64,000 nucleotides of DNA, taken from assembly GCF_029946515.1 (NCBI RefSeq), contig NZ_JARZHH010000063.1:1-64000 (forward strand), read 5' to 3'. Position 1 is the first letter of the stretch, and each line of letters starts with the position of its first letter. This document shows, piece by piece, positions 25,452 to 42,085 of this stretch. The DNA comes from Polyangium sp. 6x1 (GTDB taxonomy: Bacteria > Myxococcota_A > Polyangia > Polyangiales > Polyangiaceae). The translations under genes were made by a program, and so were the position numbers. The notes beneath the pieces are model-generated. The model saw only the letters and a list, made by a program, of their open reading frames with translations, did no database searches and was not told the DNA's origin.

Positions 25452-26180
25452 ATGGCGCTCCCGGATGTGCGAAGGCTTCTCTCCCTCGGCCTCCTCGGTT
25501 GCGCGACGACGGCACTCGTGCCGCTCGGCTGCGGGGCCACGGTCAGACAACTGGCGCAGCAGGACGACCGCCCGCGCGTCCCCGATGCCACCGCGGAGCG
25601 CCTACGCGCGTGCGTCGACGAGCTCGGCGGCGAGCTCAGGGGCGGATACTACACGCTCGACGCCACGGTGAAGGTCGACGAAGACGGCAACGTCGTGGAT
25701 GTGGAGAGCAAAGGCGTGCCCCATACGGAGCTCGCGGTATGCATGCGGATCGCGCTGCGAGGCATGACCGTCCCGGAGGAGCTCCCCAGGCTGCGCAAGA
25801 TGCGCCTGTCCGAGTCGCCCGCGCCTGCGAACGGGCAGACGCCGGCCGAACGTGGGCTCGTCGGGCACCCCGGTGCGCTCGTGGTCGTGGCGATCGCCCT
25901 CGCCGACCTCATCATCGAGGCGGCCCCCATCGTCGTCGTGATCGCCGCTGAGCTGGAGCTCAGCAAGGATATTGCGGAGACGATTCAGAAGAGGCCGAGG
26001 TGGGAGAACGAATGCAATAGACACCGGACGGCTTGCCTGGGGACGCCTGTGCAAAACGAACCCGGGGACGTATGGAAGTCGTCAAGATGCAATCAATGTT
26101 ATAAGCAATGTATTGCAGAGAAGAAGTGGCCCACGGAAGGCCCCTGGAAATCGTGCATATACCCGAACATCATATGGTAA
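25452..26180 (+). CDS. Lipoprotein with Cys-rich C-terminal domain (possible exchangeable toxin)
   Basis: 242 residues. Signal RRLLSLGLLGCATTALVPLGC with lipidation probably at Cys27 (Cys17 is an alternative). Residues about 50-115 form a small alpha/beta domain resembling TonB C-terminal-like repeats (YYTLDATVKVDEDGNVVDVE). A hydrophobic stretch (ALVVVAIALADLIIEAAPIV) follows, then a Cys-rich end with ECNRHRTACLG, SSRCNQCYKQC, a WP pair and KSC. From memory this end resembles a paralogous lipoprotein family of Myxococcus (TIGR02269 type), members of which I associate with polymorphic lipoprotein toxins. The last 180 bases are visibly AT-richer than the surroundings. ATG 25452 is preferred to a TTG two codons earlier. 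Confidence 0.65.
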   Translation: MALPDVRRLLSLGLLGCATTALVPLGCGATVRQLAQQDDRPRVPDATAERLRACVDELGGELRGGYYTLDATVKVDEDGNVVDVESKGVPHTELAVCMRIALRGMTVPEELPRLRKMRLSESPAPANGQTPAERGLVGHPGALVVVAIALADLIIEAAPIVVVIAAELELSKDIAETIQKRPRWENECNRHRTACLGTPVQNEPGDVWKSSRCNQCYKQCIAEKKWPTEGPWKSCIYPNIIW

Positions 26181-26193
26181 CACTTGGGTCGAT

Positions 26194-27327
26194 ATGACCA
26201 CAGAAGAAGTAGGAATCGGTCAACTCTTCTCGGAGCTCACGAGAGCGAGCAACGCCATCTTGTTGGAATCGTTCGATCGGACCCGGAGCTATGCCGAAGT
26301 CGTCGATGACTACCGAAAAGTCGAGGCGGAGTTCGTGGCGCGCATGGGTGACAACGAGCTCGGCGTGCTCGAGACGAAGCGACGCATCGCCGAGTCGATC
26401 TTTTCGCTGGCGCGTCGCAAGGCTCCCAGCTTCGAGGTCTGTCGCGAGGCCTGGAACGGTCTCGTTCGCGTCGGCTTCACGGGTCTCCGCATGAAGTGCA
26501 TGCATTCCTGGATGTACGCGGATTTCTGCGCGTTCGACGAGCAGCCCGAGGAAGGGCTCGCAGTGCTCGAGCCGCTCCGCGCAGAGCTCGTGGAACGGCT
26601 CGAACAAGCCAGGGCGGCGCGACGGCCCACCATGTTTTACGAAGACGAGCTCGAGACTTCGAGGCGTCTCCAGGACGAGCTAGAAGCCCAACGAAGGGGC
26701 GAGAGGAGCCCGACACGAGTCACGCGAAGCATGCTCGAAGGGTACGATCCGGGCCCTGATGGGGAAGAAATCGACCAAGTCTACGAGGCGATTTGGGAAA
26801 CACGCCGCGCTGTTTCCAAGGCCTTTGCACGATCGCGAGGTCGGAGCTTCGCCGAGATCGCGGACGGCTACCGACAGGTCGAGGCGGAGGTCGTGGCGCG
26901 GGCACGCGCATGCGATGCCTACAAGCCTTTGGTACCCAAAGTGCGTCGATACATTATCCAAGATGCTCTCCGTGCAGCCTGTGGCTCCGAACAACCCTTC
27001 GAAGTTTGCCGCGACGCCTGGAACGAGGCGGTCCGCCTGGGCTTCTCGGACTTCGGGGAGCAATGCAAACTGACACGCATGTACGCGGAGTCCTGCGGGT
27101 GGAACCAAAAGCCCGAGGAGGGGCTCGCCGTGCTCGTGCCTCTGCTCGCAGACCTAGAGCAAGGGCTCAAGGCGAAGGAGCTCACGCGAAAGCGATGGCT
27201 CAAAGTACGCGCGAAACGAAAACCACCCATGCACGAGGAAGAGCCGTCCCCGAGCTTCTACCGAGATTGGCTCGAGTCCCTGGGCGAGCTCCGGGACAAG
27301 CTCGAAGCGCAACGAAGCGGCCCGTGA
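26194..27327 (+). CDS. Internally duplicated cytoplasmic protein, candidate immunity partner
   Basis: 377 residues, no signal peptide or membrane helix, starting 13 bases after the lipoprotein stop. It consists of two similar halves offset by about 186 residues: RSYAEVVDDYRKVEAEFVAR / RSFAEIADGYRQVEAEVVAR, FEVCREAWNGLVRVGF / FEVCRDAWNEAVRLGF, and QPEEGLAVLEPLRAEL / KPEEGLAVLVPLLADL. Conserved Cys residues recur at matching positions. I do not recognise the family. The tight coupling to a lipoprotein with a toxin-like end suggests an immunity function, by inference only. GC is lower than in the neighbours in places. Confidence 0.6.
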   Translation: MTTEEVGIGQLFSELTRASNAILLESFDRTRSYAEVVDDYRKVEAEFVARMGDNELGVLETKRRIAESIFSLARRKAPSFEVCREAWNGLVRVGFTGLRMKCMHSWMYADFCAFDEQPEEGLAVLEPLRAELVERLEQARAARRPTMFYEDELETSRRLQDELEAQRRGERSPTRVTRSMLEGYDPGPDGEEIDQVYEAIWETRRAVSKAFARSRGRSFAEIADGYRQVEAEVVARARACDAYKPLVPKVRRYIIQDALRAACGSEQPFEVCRDAWNEAVRLGFSDFGEQCKLTRMYAESCGWNQKPEEGLAVLVPLLADLEQGLKAKELTRKRWLKVRAKRKPPMHEEEPSPSFYRDWLESLGELRDKLEAQRSGP

Positions 27328-27357
27328 GCACGGCCCTCGCGGACGACGGCCATCCCC

Positions 27358-27660
27358 TCACGGCTCCACCTTCACGAGCCGACCGAAGATCGCATGGTGC
27401 CCGATCCACCCATTGATGTGCCCCCGGTTGTTCCCGATCTGGAACCGCCCATCCTGCACGCTTTTGACGAAATGCAGATACTCGGTCCCGCGGACCTTGC
27501 AGAGGACGATATCGCCGGGGTGGATGTCGCGTGGGTCGACGGGCTCCACGGTGCAGAGCTGGCCGGACTCGATCCGCGGAGACATGGAGTTGCCTCGCGG
27601 CCGGAAGGAAGCGACCTGCCCGGCGCGAAGCTTGGCAATGTGTCCAGTGGCCCAGCCCAT
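27358..27660 (-). CDS. S24/S26-type peptidase-fold protein (LexA C-terminal / signal peptidase-like)
   Basis: 100 residues. GNSMSPRIESGQL with Ser25 and FVKSV with Lys66 give the Ser-Lys dyad expected for the LexA/signal peptidase fold, and PGDIVLCKVRG is the intervening strand. There is no DNA-binding domain as in LexA and no membrane helix as in signal peptidase I, so the substrate is unknown. Its C-terminus is convergent with the duplicated protein gene; serS lies upstream on the same strand with 74 bases between. Confidence 0.7.
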   Translation of the reverse strand: MGWATGHIAKLRAGQVASFRPRGNSMSPRIESGQLCTVEPVDPRDIHPGDIVLCKVRGTEYLHFVKSVQDGRFQIGNNRGHINGWIGHHAIFGRLVKVEP

Positions 27661-27734
27661 GGCTCTGACGGCCAGGTTACAGGAGGTCGGAAGCGAGGGC
27701 CACCGGAGGAAGAGCGGCCAGGGGTGAGGCCCCT

Positions 27735-29042
<1,308 letters not shown>

Positions 29043-29082
29043 TTAGCCGAGACCTCCGCCGCTGTCAGCTACTCATCCTCAC

Positions 29083-29107
29083 GAGGGGGACGCCTCGCGT
29101 CCCCCTC
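29083..29107. repeat. Perfect 11-bp hairpin between clpB and serS
   Basis: GAGGGGGACGC (29083-29093) is the exact reverse complement of GCGTCCCCCTC (29097-29107) with a CTC loop. No T-run follows on the minus strand. It may be a Rho-independent end lacking a U-tract or an mRNA-stabilising 3' structure for clpB. Confidence 0.5.
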
Positions 29108-29181
29108 TCGTCCAGGCACAGCCCGGACGATTCACCCCCCGAGGCGAGCTCGCTACGCGATCTCGCCGAGCGCTGCTCGCT

Positions 29182-31791
<2,610 letters not shown>

Positions 31792-31937
31792 GGCACGACC
31801 GAAACTAAGGCCGGATCTCGTGCAAGCAAGGCCCTTGCCAAGTGGCCGAAGAGGTCACACGCTCGGAGGTCCTTTTCAGGTTCTTCCCGATCGACACGAT
31901 CGACACGGACGGGCGCCCTCGGCGAAGATGCGCCCTC

Positions 31938-34316
31938 ATGCGAAGACACCGGATCTCTTTTCTCGCTTTCACGGCGCTCGTGGTGCCATCCCTCGCGGCC
32001 GCGCTCGCCTCGTGCGGTGACGGCAACTCGACCGGCGGCGGCGCCTCCGCGGGCACGTCCGCGGGCGGCAGCGGCGGCCAGGGTGGCCAGGGCGGCGGCG
32101 GCCAGGGCGGCCAAGGCGGCGACCTCTTCGGCGACAGCGGGACGACCGGGTGCACGCCGGGCGAGGCCTGCGGCGACGGCGGCGTCTGCACGACGGGCGA
32201 CGTGTGCTGCACGCAGGACAAGGCCTGCGGGACGGCGTGTTGCGGCGACGCGGAGGTCTGCTCGTTCCAGCAATGCGTGGTGCCCGGCGCGACGTGCATC
32301 GACGCGACGGAGTGCCCCGCGGGCTCCTACTGCGAATACGCGCTCGGCGAGCCGGGCGGCGTGCCCGACGGCGGCGGCGGCTCGTGCCAGGGCGGCGTGA
32401 CGCCGGCGACGGGCAAGTGCCTGCCGCAGCCGCCCGAATGCGCGCCCGGCATGGAGCCCGGCCCGAACGACCCGATCACCTGCCTCGCGAAATGCGAGTA
32501 CAAGCCGCCCGTCGGTCAGTTCGAGCCCGTGCTCAAGTACGCCTGGGGAGACCCGGCCGCGGCGAACACGCAGGACAGCGTGATGATGGCCCCGGTCGTG
32601 ATCCAGCTCGACGACGACACCTGCGACGGCGTCGTCGACGAGCGCGACATCCCGGAGATCGTCTTCCTCACGTTCCAGACGAACAAGTACAACGAAAATG
32701 GCACGCTCCACGCCATTTCGATCGTCAATGGCCAGGTCGTCGAGAAGTGGACGGCGAACGCCGGCGCGACGAGCGGCAATCACCCGGGCCGCTCGATCGC
32801 CGCGGGCAACATCGACGGCATGCCGGGCAACGAGATCGTGGTCTGCACGCAAGACGGCCGCGCGCGCGCCTACACGGCGGCGGGCGTGGAGGTATGGCTC
32901 AGCGAGGCCGGCACGTGCTTCATGCCCTCGCTCGCGGACCTCGATCAGGACGGCGACGTGGAGGTCGTCGTGGAATCGCAGATCCTCGACGGAAAGACGG
33001 GCGCCACGGTCGCGACGTTCAACCCGGCGAATACCTCGAACGTCGTGGTCTCGGACATGGACGCCGACGGCAAGCTCGACATCGTCACGGCGCGGCGCAT
33101 TTACAAGGGCGACGGCACGCTCCTCGTCGACAACGGCCTCGTCGCGAGTTTCCCCGCCGTCGGCGACCTCGACAAGGACGGCATCCCCGAGGTCATCGCG
33201 ATCTACAACAGCAACCACGAGCTCCGGATCTGGCGCGTCGACCCGGCCGAGCCCGGCGGCTTCAAGGTGGTGCGCACGGGCGTCGACATCAACGGAACGC
33301 TCAACCCGGCCCTCTGCCCGACGAACAGCGCGGGCTATACGCAAGGCGGCGGCCCGCCCACGGTGGCCGACTTCAATGGCGACGGCGTGCCGGACGTGGC
33401 CCTGGCCGGCGGCGTCGGATACGCGGTCTTCGACGGCAAGAAGCTCATGGACCCCGCGGTCCCGAACCCCGAGACGCTCCTCTGGAGCCGACAGACCCAG
33501 GATTGCTCGTCGGCCTCGACGGGCAGCTCGGTCTTCGATTTCGAGGGCGACGGCAAGGCCGAGGTCGTCTACGCCGACGAGAAAATGATGCACGTCTATT
33601 CGGGGACCGACGGGACGGTGCTCTACGAGACGTGCAACACGAATGGCACGCTCTACGAGTATCCGCTGGTCGCCGACGTGGACAACGACGGGCAGGCGGA
33701 CATCATGGTCGTGTCGAACTCGTATTCGAGTTTCACCTGCGCGGACGGCACGAAGACGGCCGGCGTGCGGATCTTCGGCGATAAAAACGGAAACTGGGTC
33801 CGCACGCGCCGGGTGTGGAACCAGCACGGGTATCACGTGACGAACGTGGAAGAGGACGGGACGATCCCGACGGTGGAGCTGCCGAACTACAAGCAGCCGA
33901 AGCTCAACAATTTCCGGCAAAACGTGCAGCCCTCGGGCGAGTTCTCCGCGCCGGACCTCGTCGCCACGGTATTCCCGGTCTGCGGCGGCCCGACGTACAG
34001 GCTCGTGGCGCGCGTGCGCAACATCGGCGAGGCGAGCGTGCCGGCGGGCGTGAACATCGGGTTTTACCTGGACGATCCCGCGAACGGCGGCGCGCCCCTG
34101 CCCGGCAGCCCCGTCATGACCACGAAGGTGCTCTATCCGGCCGAGGCCGAGGACGTGAGCCTCCCCCTCCCCATGCCGCCGCCCGGCGTGCTCGATGGGT
34201 CGAAGAAGATCTTTGTCGTCGTCGACGATCAATCGCCGCCGCACGCGTGGCACGAATGCCGAACCGACAACAACGTCGCGCAGGGCAGCGGCGTTTGTGA
34301 GGGTGGGCCAAACTGA
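31938..34316 (+). CDS. FG-GAP/VCBS-repeat lipoprotein with C-terminal CARDB-like domain
   Basis: 792 residues. Signal peptide with lipobox ALASC (Cys26), then a Gly-rich linker of GGQGGQGGGGQGG type, then a Cys-rich segment (EACGDGGVCTTGDVCC). The central part has at least six FG-GAP-like repeats with calcium-binding motifs: ADLDQDGDVEVV, SDMDADGKLDIV, GDLDKDGIPEVI, ADFNGDGVPDVA, FDFEGDGKAEVV and ADVDNDGQADIM, expected to fold as a beta-propeller. The C-terminal 110 residues look like a CARDB Ig-like adhesion domain (RLVARVRNIGEASVPAG). Likely cell-surface exposed. ATG 31938 is chosen because it starts the signal peptide. Confidence 0.85.
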   Translation: MRRHRISFLAFTALVVPSLAAALASCGDGNSTGGGASAGTSAGGSGGQGGQGGGGQGGQGGDLFGDSGTTGCTPGEACGDGGVCTTGDVCCTQDKACGTACCGDAEVCSFQQCVVPGATCIDATECPAGSYCEYALGEPGGVPDGGGGSCQGGVTPATGKCLPQPPECAPGMEPGPNDPITCLAKCEYKPPVGQFEPVLKYAWGDPAAANTQDSVMMAPVVIQLDDDTCDGVVDERDIPEIVFLTFQTNKYNENGTLHAISIVNGQVVEKWTANAGATSGNHPGRSIAAGNIDGMPGNEIVVCTQDGRARAYTAAGVEVWLSEAGTCFMPSLADLDQDGDVEVVVESQILDGKTGATVATFNPANTSNVVVSDMDADGKLDIVTARRIYKGDGTLLVDNGLVASFPAVGDLDKDGIPEVIAIYNSNHELRIWRVDPAEPGGFKVVRTGVDINGTLNPALCPTNSAGYTQGGGPPTVADFNGDGVPDVALAGGVGYAVFDGKKLMDPAVPNPETLLWSRQTQDCSSASTGSSVFDFEGDGKAEVVYADEKMMHVYSGTDGTVLYETCNTNGTLYEYPLVADVDNDGQADIMVVSNSYSSFTCADGTKTAGVRIFGDKNGNWVRTRRVWNQHGYHVTNVEEDGTIPTVELPNYKQPKLNNFRQNVQPSGEFSAPDLVATVFPVCGGPTYRLVARVRNIGEASVPAGVNIGFYLDDPANGGAPLPGSPVMTTKVLYPAEAEDVSLPLPMPPPGVLDGSKKIFVVVDDQSPPHAWHECRTDNNVAQGSGVCEGGPN

Positions 34317-34485
34317 TGGGAAGGACGCCGAGATCACGCTCGGCCCCTTCGACAAGGCCGCCGGGAACGCCGATGCCACCATCGAGGTGGTCGTCTCCTG
34401 GATGAACGTCGACGGCACGTCGTGGCAGAGGCCGGTGCCGAAGGATCGGGCCAAGGGCGGCCCGAACAACATGCTGAAGAAGTAA
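34294..34485 (+). pseudogene. Out-of-frame coding remnant behind the FG-GAP lipoprotein gene
   Basis: In the frame +1 to the lipoprotein gene, 34294-34485 encodes a sensible stretch (DGKDAEITLGPFDKAAGNAD, VVVSWMNVDGTSWQRP, ending NNMLKK) with normal codon bias and a stop just before the terminator. It has no start codon or ribosome site of its own. It may be the original C-terminus separated by a frameshift, or a decayed small gene. A sequencing error cannot be excluded. Confidence 0.45.
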
Positions 34486-34493
34486 AACCCCTC

Positions 34494-34531
34494 GAAAAAC
34501 GAAGCCCCCCTCGAGCAACGCCGAGGGGGGC
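34494..34531 (-). terminator. Intrinsic terminator of gyrB (probably bidirectional)
   Basis: GCCCCCCTCG (34504-34513) pairs perfectly with CGAGGGGGGC (34522-34531) around an 8-base loop. On the minus strand the hairpin is followed by TTCGTTTTTCG, a good U-tract, 25 bases after the gyrB stop. On the plus strand CTTGTGTTGGGG follows, a weaker tract. Confidence 0.8.
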
Positions 34532-34555
34532 CTTGTGTTGGGGTTTGTCCCCCCG

Positions 34556-37260
<2,705 letters not shown>

Positions 37261-37351
37261 GCTCGGCGCGGCCCTTTTCGTGAGGAAATCACGCCCGATT
37301 GGTGCCCGTTTCTCGCGCTCGCGGAAGAGCCGCTCCGAGGCCGCGCGGAGG

Positions 37352-38482
37352 TCAGCCCGCGCCCTCGTCGAGCTCGCCCCGAAACACCCGGAAGTCACGC
37401 CTTCCCTCGGCCGGTATGTCCTCGGCGCGGATGAGCTCGGGGCGCGTGGTCGTCAGGAAAATCTGACCGCGATGGAGGGCGAGGAATGAAAAGAGCGCGC
37501 CGGTGCGCTCCGGATCGAGCTCGCTCGAAACGTCGTCGAGCAAGAGCAAGGGCTCGATGCCTCGCTCCTTGGCGATCGTCGCCGTCTCGGCCGCCTTCAA
37601 CGCGAGCGTGAGCGCGCGGTGTTGCCCCTGCGACGCGACGATGCGCGCCGGATGCCCATCCAGCATCAGCTCGAGCTCGTCGCGATGCGGGCCAAACCCC
37701 GCCGATGCCCGGAACGCGTCTCGCTTTCGGCCGCGAAAAAGCTCGGCGCGCGCGGTCTCCACGTCGGCCGAGCCACCCGGCGCGTAGCGCGCGGTGAGCC
37801 GCAGGTCGGGCGCCGCGATTTGCGCGAACGCGCTCGCGAGCTCGACCACGAGCAGCTCGGCCGCGGCCGCGCGCGCCCGCGTGAGGGCCGCGCCATGCTC
37901 GGCGCAGAGCTCCTCGAACGCGTCGAGCTCGCGCGTATCACTCGAAGGTATGTCCGCGCCACGCCGCAAGAGCTCCTGCCGCGCCTTGAGCGCATGCGCA
38001 TACCGCGCGCGGGCATCTGCGCTCTCGGGCCGCGTGAAAAGCGCGAGCCGGTCGAGCAGCGTGCGCCGTCCCTGCGCGGGCCCGCTCGACAGCGTGAGCT
38101 CCTCGGGATGAAACACCACGACGGGCGAGCGCGTCGCGTACTCGACGAGCGCGCGCGGCCGATTGCCGTCGATGCGCACGGTGACGCTCTTGCCCTGCAC
38201 TGCGGCCGTCTGCTCACGCGCGAGGGCGGGAAGCACGTCGCCACGCTCGACGAAGCGCGCCTTCACGCTCGCGGCCGTCTCGCCGTGCCGCACGAGCTCA
38301 CCCACGCGCGACGTCCGAAAGCTCTTCGAGGTCGCCGCGAAATAAATCGCCTCGAGCACGCTCGTCTTGCCGTGCCCGTTGTTGCCCCACACGACGTTGA
38401 GCCGCGGCGCGGGCTCCATGTCCACCCGCGAGAGGACGCGCAGTCCGCGCACGCTGAGCCGTTCGAGCTCGAGGCGATTCAT
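37352..38482 (-). CDS. recF: DNA replication and repair protein RecF
   Basis: 376 residues. RecF loads RecA at gaps together with RecO and RecR. Walker A GNNGHGKTSVLEAIYF at about 34-49, then ATSKSFRTSRVGELVRHGE; the ABC-like signature ASQGQHRALTLALKAAE and Walker B PLLLLDDVSSELDPER are intact. It follows dnaN (112-base gap) and precedes gyrB in transcription order. Confidence 0.97.
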   Translation of the reverse strand: MNRLELERLSVRGLRVLSRVDMEPAPRLNVVWGNNGHGKTSVLEAIYFAATSKSFRTSRVGELVRHGETAASVKARFVERGDVLPALAREQTAAVQGKSVTVRIDGNRPRALVEYATRSPVVVFHPEELTLSSGPAQGRRTLLDRLALFTRPESADARARYAHALKARQELLRRGADIPSSDTRELDAFEELCAEHGAALTRARAAAAELLVVELASAFAQIAAPDLRLTARYAPGGSADVETARAELFRGRKRDAFRASAGFGPHRDELELMLDGHPARIVASQGQHRALTLALKAAETATIAKERGIEPLLLLDDVSSELDPERTGALFSFLALHRGQIFLTTTRPELIRAEDIPAEGRRDFRVFRGELDEGAG

Positions 38483-38555
38483 GGGAGTCTTTTCACCCCC
38501 GCGAGTTCACTCACCCCGCGGGGCAGGTCGTTCACCCCGAGGCGTTGGCCTCTTG

Positions 38556-38578
38556 CCCCACTCCCTTCGGGAGAGGGG
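38556..38578. repeat. TTCG-loop hairpin repeat between dnaN and recF
   Basis: CCCCACTCCC-TTCG-GGGAGAGGGG followed by TTGGGGTGAAGG. This form (C-rich arm, TTCG, GGGAGAGGGGTTGGGGTGA) is a common dispersed intergenic hairpin in high-GC bacteria. It lies in the 112-base recF/dnaN gap and could reduce read-through from dnaN into recF. Confidence 0.5.
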
Positions 38579-38594
38579 TTGGGGTGAAGGAGTT

Positions 38595-39719
38595 TCAAAT
38601 CCGCATCGGCATGATGACCGAGACATAGCTCTCCGCCGCCGACTCCGTCGCAGGACGGATGACCGCCGGGTCGAGCTCGCCCGACACGCCGAGGACGACC
38701 TCGTCGTCGTTGATGGCCGCGAGCACGTCGAGGAAGTACTTCGCGTTGAAGCCGATCGTCACCTCGCCGCCCTCGTAGTCGATCGGCACCTCGTCGAAGC
38801 CGTTGCCACTCTCGGGGCTCTCGCTCGTGATGCGCAGCGCGCGCTGCGTGACCGTGAGCTTCACGCCGCCCGTGCGGTCGCTCGCGGCGAGCGAGACGGC
38901 GCGCAGGGCCTCGGCGAGCGGGCCGCGCGGCGCGCGGATGCTCCGGTCGCTCAGGTTCGGGATGACCTGCTGGTAGGGCGGGAACTGCGCGTCGACGAGC
39001 TTGACCGAGAAGGTCATGCCACCGACGCCGAAGAACGCGTTCGGCCCGCTCTGCGTGATGTGCACGGTGGGCGTCTCCTTGTCGACGCCGCTCGTGAGCC
39101 GACGCAGCTCGTGGATGGCCTTGAGCGGGATGAGCATCGTCGCCGTCGCGCTCGTGCCCTCCAGCGTGACCTCCATCTTGGACAGCCGGTGACCGTCCGT
39201 CGTGACCATGCGGACGCGATGACCGGCCCACTCGAAGAGCGCGCTGTTCACGTGCGCGCGCGTCTCGTCGGTCGAGATGCTGAAGTGCGTGCGCTCGATG
39301 AGGCGCGAGAGCAGCTCGACCGGCAGCTCGAGCGAGGGCGCGTCGGGCGCGGGCTTCGGGAGCTGGGGGAACTCGCTGCCGGGCATGCCGTGCAGCGTGT
39401 AGCGGCGCGGCGAGCCAACGGCCTTGATGACGGTCTGCGCGCCCTCGCGTGCGGTCACCTGGATGGGCCCGTCGGGCATGGCCTTCACGCGGTCGAGCAG
39501 GTCCTTCGCCGGAACGGCCACGGAGCCTGCGCTCACGATTTCGGCCGCCGTCTGACCACTCACCGCGAGGTAGAGGTCGGTCGCGGAAACGCGCAGCGCG
39601 TTCCCGTCGGCGGCGAGCAGCACGTTGGCGAGCACCGGCATGGCGCTCTTCTTGTCGGCGACGCCCTGGCAGCGGTCGACGAGGCGCAGCAGATCTTTCT
39701 TCGCGATGACGAGGTCCAT
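38595..39719 (-). CDS. dnaN: DNA polymerase III beta subunit (sliding clamp)
   Basis: 374 residues, standard length, three DnaN domains. MDLVIAKKDLLRLVDRCQGV, ANVLLAADGNALRVSATDL and the C-terminal VSGELDPAVIRPA and YVSVIMPMRI match the clamp fold; the last segment forms part of the partner-binding cleft. The clamp tethers polymerase to DNA. First gene of the dnaN-recF-gyrB set, with the candidate origin region directly upstream. Confidence 0.98.
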   Translation of the reverse strand: MDLVIAKKDLLRLVDRCQGVADKKSAMPVLANVLLAADGNALRVSATDLYLAVSGQTAAEIVSAGSVAVPAKDLLDRVKAMPDGPIQVTAREGAQTVIKAVGSPRRYTLHGMPGSEFPQLPKPAPDAPSLELPVELLSRLIERTHFSISTDETRAHVNSALFEWAGHRVRMVTTDGHRLSKMEVTLEGTSATATMLIPLKAIHELRRLTSGVDKETPTVHITQSGPNAFFGVGGMTFSVKLVDAQFPPYQQVIPNLSDRSIRAPRGPLAEALRAVSLAASDRTGGVKLTVTQRALRITSESPESGNGFDEVPIDYEGGEVTIGFNAKYFLDVLAAINDDEVVLGVSGELDPAVIRPATESAAESYVSVIMPMRI

Positions 39720-40242
39720 GGCCCTTCAACTCCGCCGCGGCCCTAGGCAGCGGGTCGGTCCCTCTTAGCAGGGTTATCGGCGGGGCGAAGGTCGAAAAGA
39801 TGACCGAGGCAAACGTGACCAGGCTCACGCGTTCCTCTCCGATCTAGGGAGGATCTTTAGATCTAGATCAGGTCGTCATCGTAGGGCCTGTGGACGATGG
39901 GGAAAACTCTGGATCGTCCCATGATTTCGGTAGGTTACGGAGCGACCCGCCTGTGGAGGAATCGGGGTAAGCCCGGGGTCGGGTCGGGGAGATCTTTAGG
40001 GGTGGGCGGTCGAGCCCGGTTCTGTCCCCAAGGCAGACCCTGGGATCACCGGAAGTTATCCCCAGCTTCCCCCCGTCCGGTTGTATGCACCGTGGCCCAT
40101 GGCGGACGTGCCTTCATGAAGCGAGCGCTGGCCGCATGTTCCGCGTTCGGCGCGAGCGTCCGTCGTGGGAACGAAAACGCGATCGCCGAGCGATTTTGCT
40201 GTGGCCCTGCGCGGCGGAATGGCCGAACGTAGGGCTCTCGCG
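39720..40242. other. Candidate replication origin region upstream of dnaN
   Basis: 523 bases without a gene. DnaA-box-like 9-mers: TTATCCCCA at 40056 (8 of 9 to TTATCCACA) and, on the other strand, TGTGGACGA at 39889 and TGTGGAGGA at 39952 (7 of 9 each to TGTGGATAA). A locally AT-rich, GATC-rich stretch at 39841-39870 holds GATCTTTAG, repeated at 39991. The position upstream of dnaN-recF-gyrB is the usual place of dnaA and oriC, but dnaA is absent and a protein kinase gene follows instead. Confidence 0.45.
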
Positions 40243-42075
<1,833 letters not shown>

Positions 42076-42085
42076 GCCAGGGCGG

